NCBI GenBank assembly: GCA_030141605.1 | Contig: JAQGDQ010001392.1 | Span: forward strand, 1 to 40,000 | Source of the DNA: Tubiluchus corallicola | Taxonomy: Eukaryota > Priapulida > Priapulimorpha > Priapulimorphida > Tubiluchidae | DNA length: 40,000 bases | Reading direction: 5' to 3' | In this document: in pieces, positions 37,831-40,000 of the stretch | How the letters are laid out: every line of letters begins with the position of its first letter | Position numbering within the stretch: position 1 is the stretch's first letter | Notes under the pieces: generated by a model | Databases searched by the model: none | The model's input: the letters and a program-made list of their open reading frames with translations, nothing else | Told to the model about the DNA's origin: nothing | Position numbers and translations under genes: made by a program

Positions 37831-38093
37831 ACAACAACTTAGTAAAAAGCTGATGCCTAGGTGAGATTCTAGCTGTTTCGACAGTTCAGAAGTGGACTGC
37901 CAGCCAAATGATGTCAAGTTTTATCAATGTGATGTTTTTATTATTGACTGAGTTGCTCCCCTTTAGTCAGCCTTGAGAGCTATTATCGAGTAATACGTGA
38001 TAAATGCAGGCAGTGCTGAAAATGACAGATGAAGCAACCGTAACACACATGTAATCTCATAGATAATGTTATTCGGCAGGAAAGAAGGGGAAG

Positions 38094-38095
<2 letters not shown>

Positions 38096-38162
<67 letters not shown>
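38096..38162. repeat. (AG)n microsatellite
   Basis: About 33 AG units followed by a short G run. Confidence 0.97.
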
Positions 38163-38169
<7 letters not shown>

Positions 38170-38216
38170 AAGCTAGACACAATTACATACGTAATAAATA
38201 ATTAAATAACTTGGTG

Positions 38217-39080
38217 TTAGCTAAGAACACAACTGCCACTTTGTTGCCTATATAATAAGGTTCGCCAATATTTTCTGATTTGAGCGGTGAAACGGACATC
38301 ACTTTCAAGCATCGTCATGCAAATTACATTAGAACTACTATTCAAACGGATTAACAAGCTATACGCACATTTTCTATATATTACACCTAAGTATTTTAAA
38401 TTAAGTTGCACAAACATTGATCTAGTACTAAAATCATAGTCATACTTAAAGAACTTCCTCATCGATATATTATGCGCTACTTTTAACTATTGTAGATTAT
38501 AATCATAAAAATTTCTCCACGTGGACATGTAATAAAAACTGTTACAGAAAGAGATAAATAATTGTTTCTCTACATCATTTGTACAATAAACAAATTTTCT
38601 AGTAAGCTTGTTCACTCTGCAATAGAACAAAGAACAAAGGTTTAATTGCGATCCATAATTGTCTGAGTTTAATTCGCTATCAGCTGCTGACTTCAGAGAA
38701 GCCCGTGATTCATGCCTAGGCGCCCCGATGGGGCGCTCAACGTACTCGGTGCCTGTAATGTTGTTTGTGTCTTATCTGGAATTCTGTCTAGACGGTCATT
38801 GTTCCTGTTGAGAGGTGCAGCCATGTAAAATGGCTTAATAAGAGTTTCAATAGGCCAAATTAACGGCCTAATAACCAGATCCCGTTGTTCATTGCCGTGG
38901 CAGGTGATAACAAACGAGCTGTAACTATTACACTTAGTTTTTAGCTTCTCCAAACTAACTTCATAATTACTATTCGAATGAACTAGGTTCTCTATGTCAA
39001 TTATTTCAGTACCTGGGTCTAAGCGAGTGACAAATACTCTGCGTACAGGTTGACTCGCCTTAACGAGACTCTTGGAGCTA
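38217..39080 (-). pseudogene. Internally deleted non-LTR retrotransposon (ORF1 domain joined to ORF2 C-terminus)
   Basis: Minus strand, 5' part (39080-38750): VRRVFVTRLDPGTE, SLEKLKTKCNSYSSFVITC and RPLIWPIETLIKPFY match the C-terminal domain of ORF1/gag-like proteins of invertebrate non-LTR elements. 3' part (38640-38217): NKLTRKFVYCTNDVEKQLFI, SFCNSFYYMSTW, stop, LKVAHNISMRKFF, then MFVQLNLKYLGVIYRKCAYS and DVRFTAQIRKYWRTLLY match the extreme C-terminus of the reverse transcriptase ORF. Endonuclease and catalytic domains are absent. Confidence 0.85.
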
Positions 39081-39181
39081 GATGCGGTACCAGTTACAAT
39101 GTTTCACTTGCTGTGGAGTTGACGTTGCCGTTTTTGCCTATTGACGACCGTAAAACCGTCGTTGCTCTTGTTATGTGCCAC

Positions 39182-39334
<153 letters not shown>

Positions 39335-39425
39335 AGTTTCAGAAATCTGTTTTTGGTTGCCATGGCTGGAATGCTTTGGTTGCGTTACAATTTGAACTTC
39401 CCCCCACGTTGTTCATTGTTGCAGC

Positions 39426-39749
39426 TTAACTCATTTTCTGATGTGTTTATACTTTATTCACATCCGGTTTGTTGTTGTATGTCTTTAAAATGGTATCAAG
39501 CTTATCTTTAGATACAACTGTATCTAAGATAGATGTAGAAAGAAAGATAGAAAGAAAACGAGAGGGAGAGGGAGGAGGGAGGGGGAGAGAGAGAGAGAGA
39601 GAGAGAGAGAGAAGCGAAGCGACAGGGAAAGAAAGAAAGTGGAGAAAGATAGAAAAAGAGAAGTAGAATGAGGGAGAGAAAGCGAGAGGAGAGAGGGGGA
39701 AGAGAAAGTGAAAGGACGAGAGAGAAGAAAGGAAGTGGGAGTGTGTGTG

Positions 39750-39781
<32 letters not shown>

Positions 39782-39897
39782 TGCGTGTGTGAGAGAAAGA
39801 TATTTCCCACCAGCACATTGTAGGCTAATGAAATCGGAGTAATTTTATCGCAGCTACTCCTCTCAATCATGAACTTCATCTTGAGTGCTGCAGCATC
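39426..39897. repeat. Duplicated cassette, copy 2
   Basis: Same limits as copy 1 at 9818-10266 (TTAACTCATTTTCTG to GCAGCATC), including the ATCTTTAGATACA hairpin. GA and GT/GC tracts are expanded. The flanks differ. Confidence 0.9.
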
Positions 39898-40000
39898 CAC
39901 TCAAGTACCACATTATCTGTCTAGCTTAATCATTAAGCGTTCACACGTTCCCAGAAGCACTCCAAACTGCCTTGTCCAATAAATATAAACTACAAATATT
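39898..40000. other. Window end, no supported feature
   Basis: About 100 bases of unique sequence. Confidence 0.4.

Overview
This is a gene-poor, AT-rich stretch of an invertebrate animal nuclear genome. The evidence is spliced eukaryotic genes with GT-AG introns, two recognisable metazoan neuronal or glycan genes, decayed non-LTR retrotransposons, tRNA-derived SINE remnants, TTAA-flanked MITEs and very long microsatellites. The receptor resembles the GRD subfamily known from insects and other protostomes. That and the repeat style suit a marine protostome such as a mollusc, but phylum cannot be fixed from the sequence alone.

Layout: (1) 1-2344: an MGAT3-type glycosyltransferase (GT17) whose whole coding region is one exon on the + strand. 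(2) 2755-3545: a 28-bp minisatellite. (3) 5113-20456: a Cys-loop anion-receptor-family gene on the minus strand. Nine coding exons with matching splice phases were reconstructed here. They run from just upstream of the ligand-binding domain through the Cys-loop and M1-M4 to the stop codon; only the signal-peptide exon is missing. Its introns hold a foldback element, SINE remnants, MITEs and microsatellites. (4) 20457-40000: no convincing gene exon. This half is built from repeats: three TTAA-flanked MITE families, a TA-flanked MITE family, a retroposon tail family, two non-LTR retrotransposon remnants (35.3-35.9 kb and 38.2-39.1 kb), a 450-bp duplicated cassette (copies at 9.8 kb and 39.4 kb) and many microsatellites.

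The two genes are convergent neighbours (tail to tail) with no evident functional link: one makes bisecting N-glycan branches in the Golgi, the other is a synaptic-type ligand-gated channel. The most notable points are the Ser-Asp-Arg entrance of the M2 pore helix in the receptor, which raises the question of altered ion selectivity, and a nested MITE insertion that shows TTAA target duplication directly. No new multi-gene system was found.
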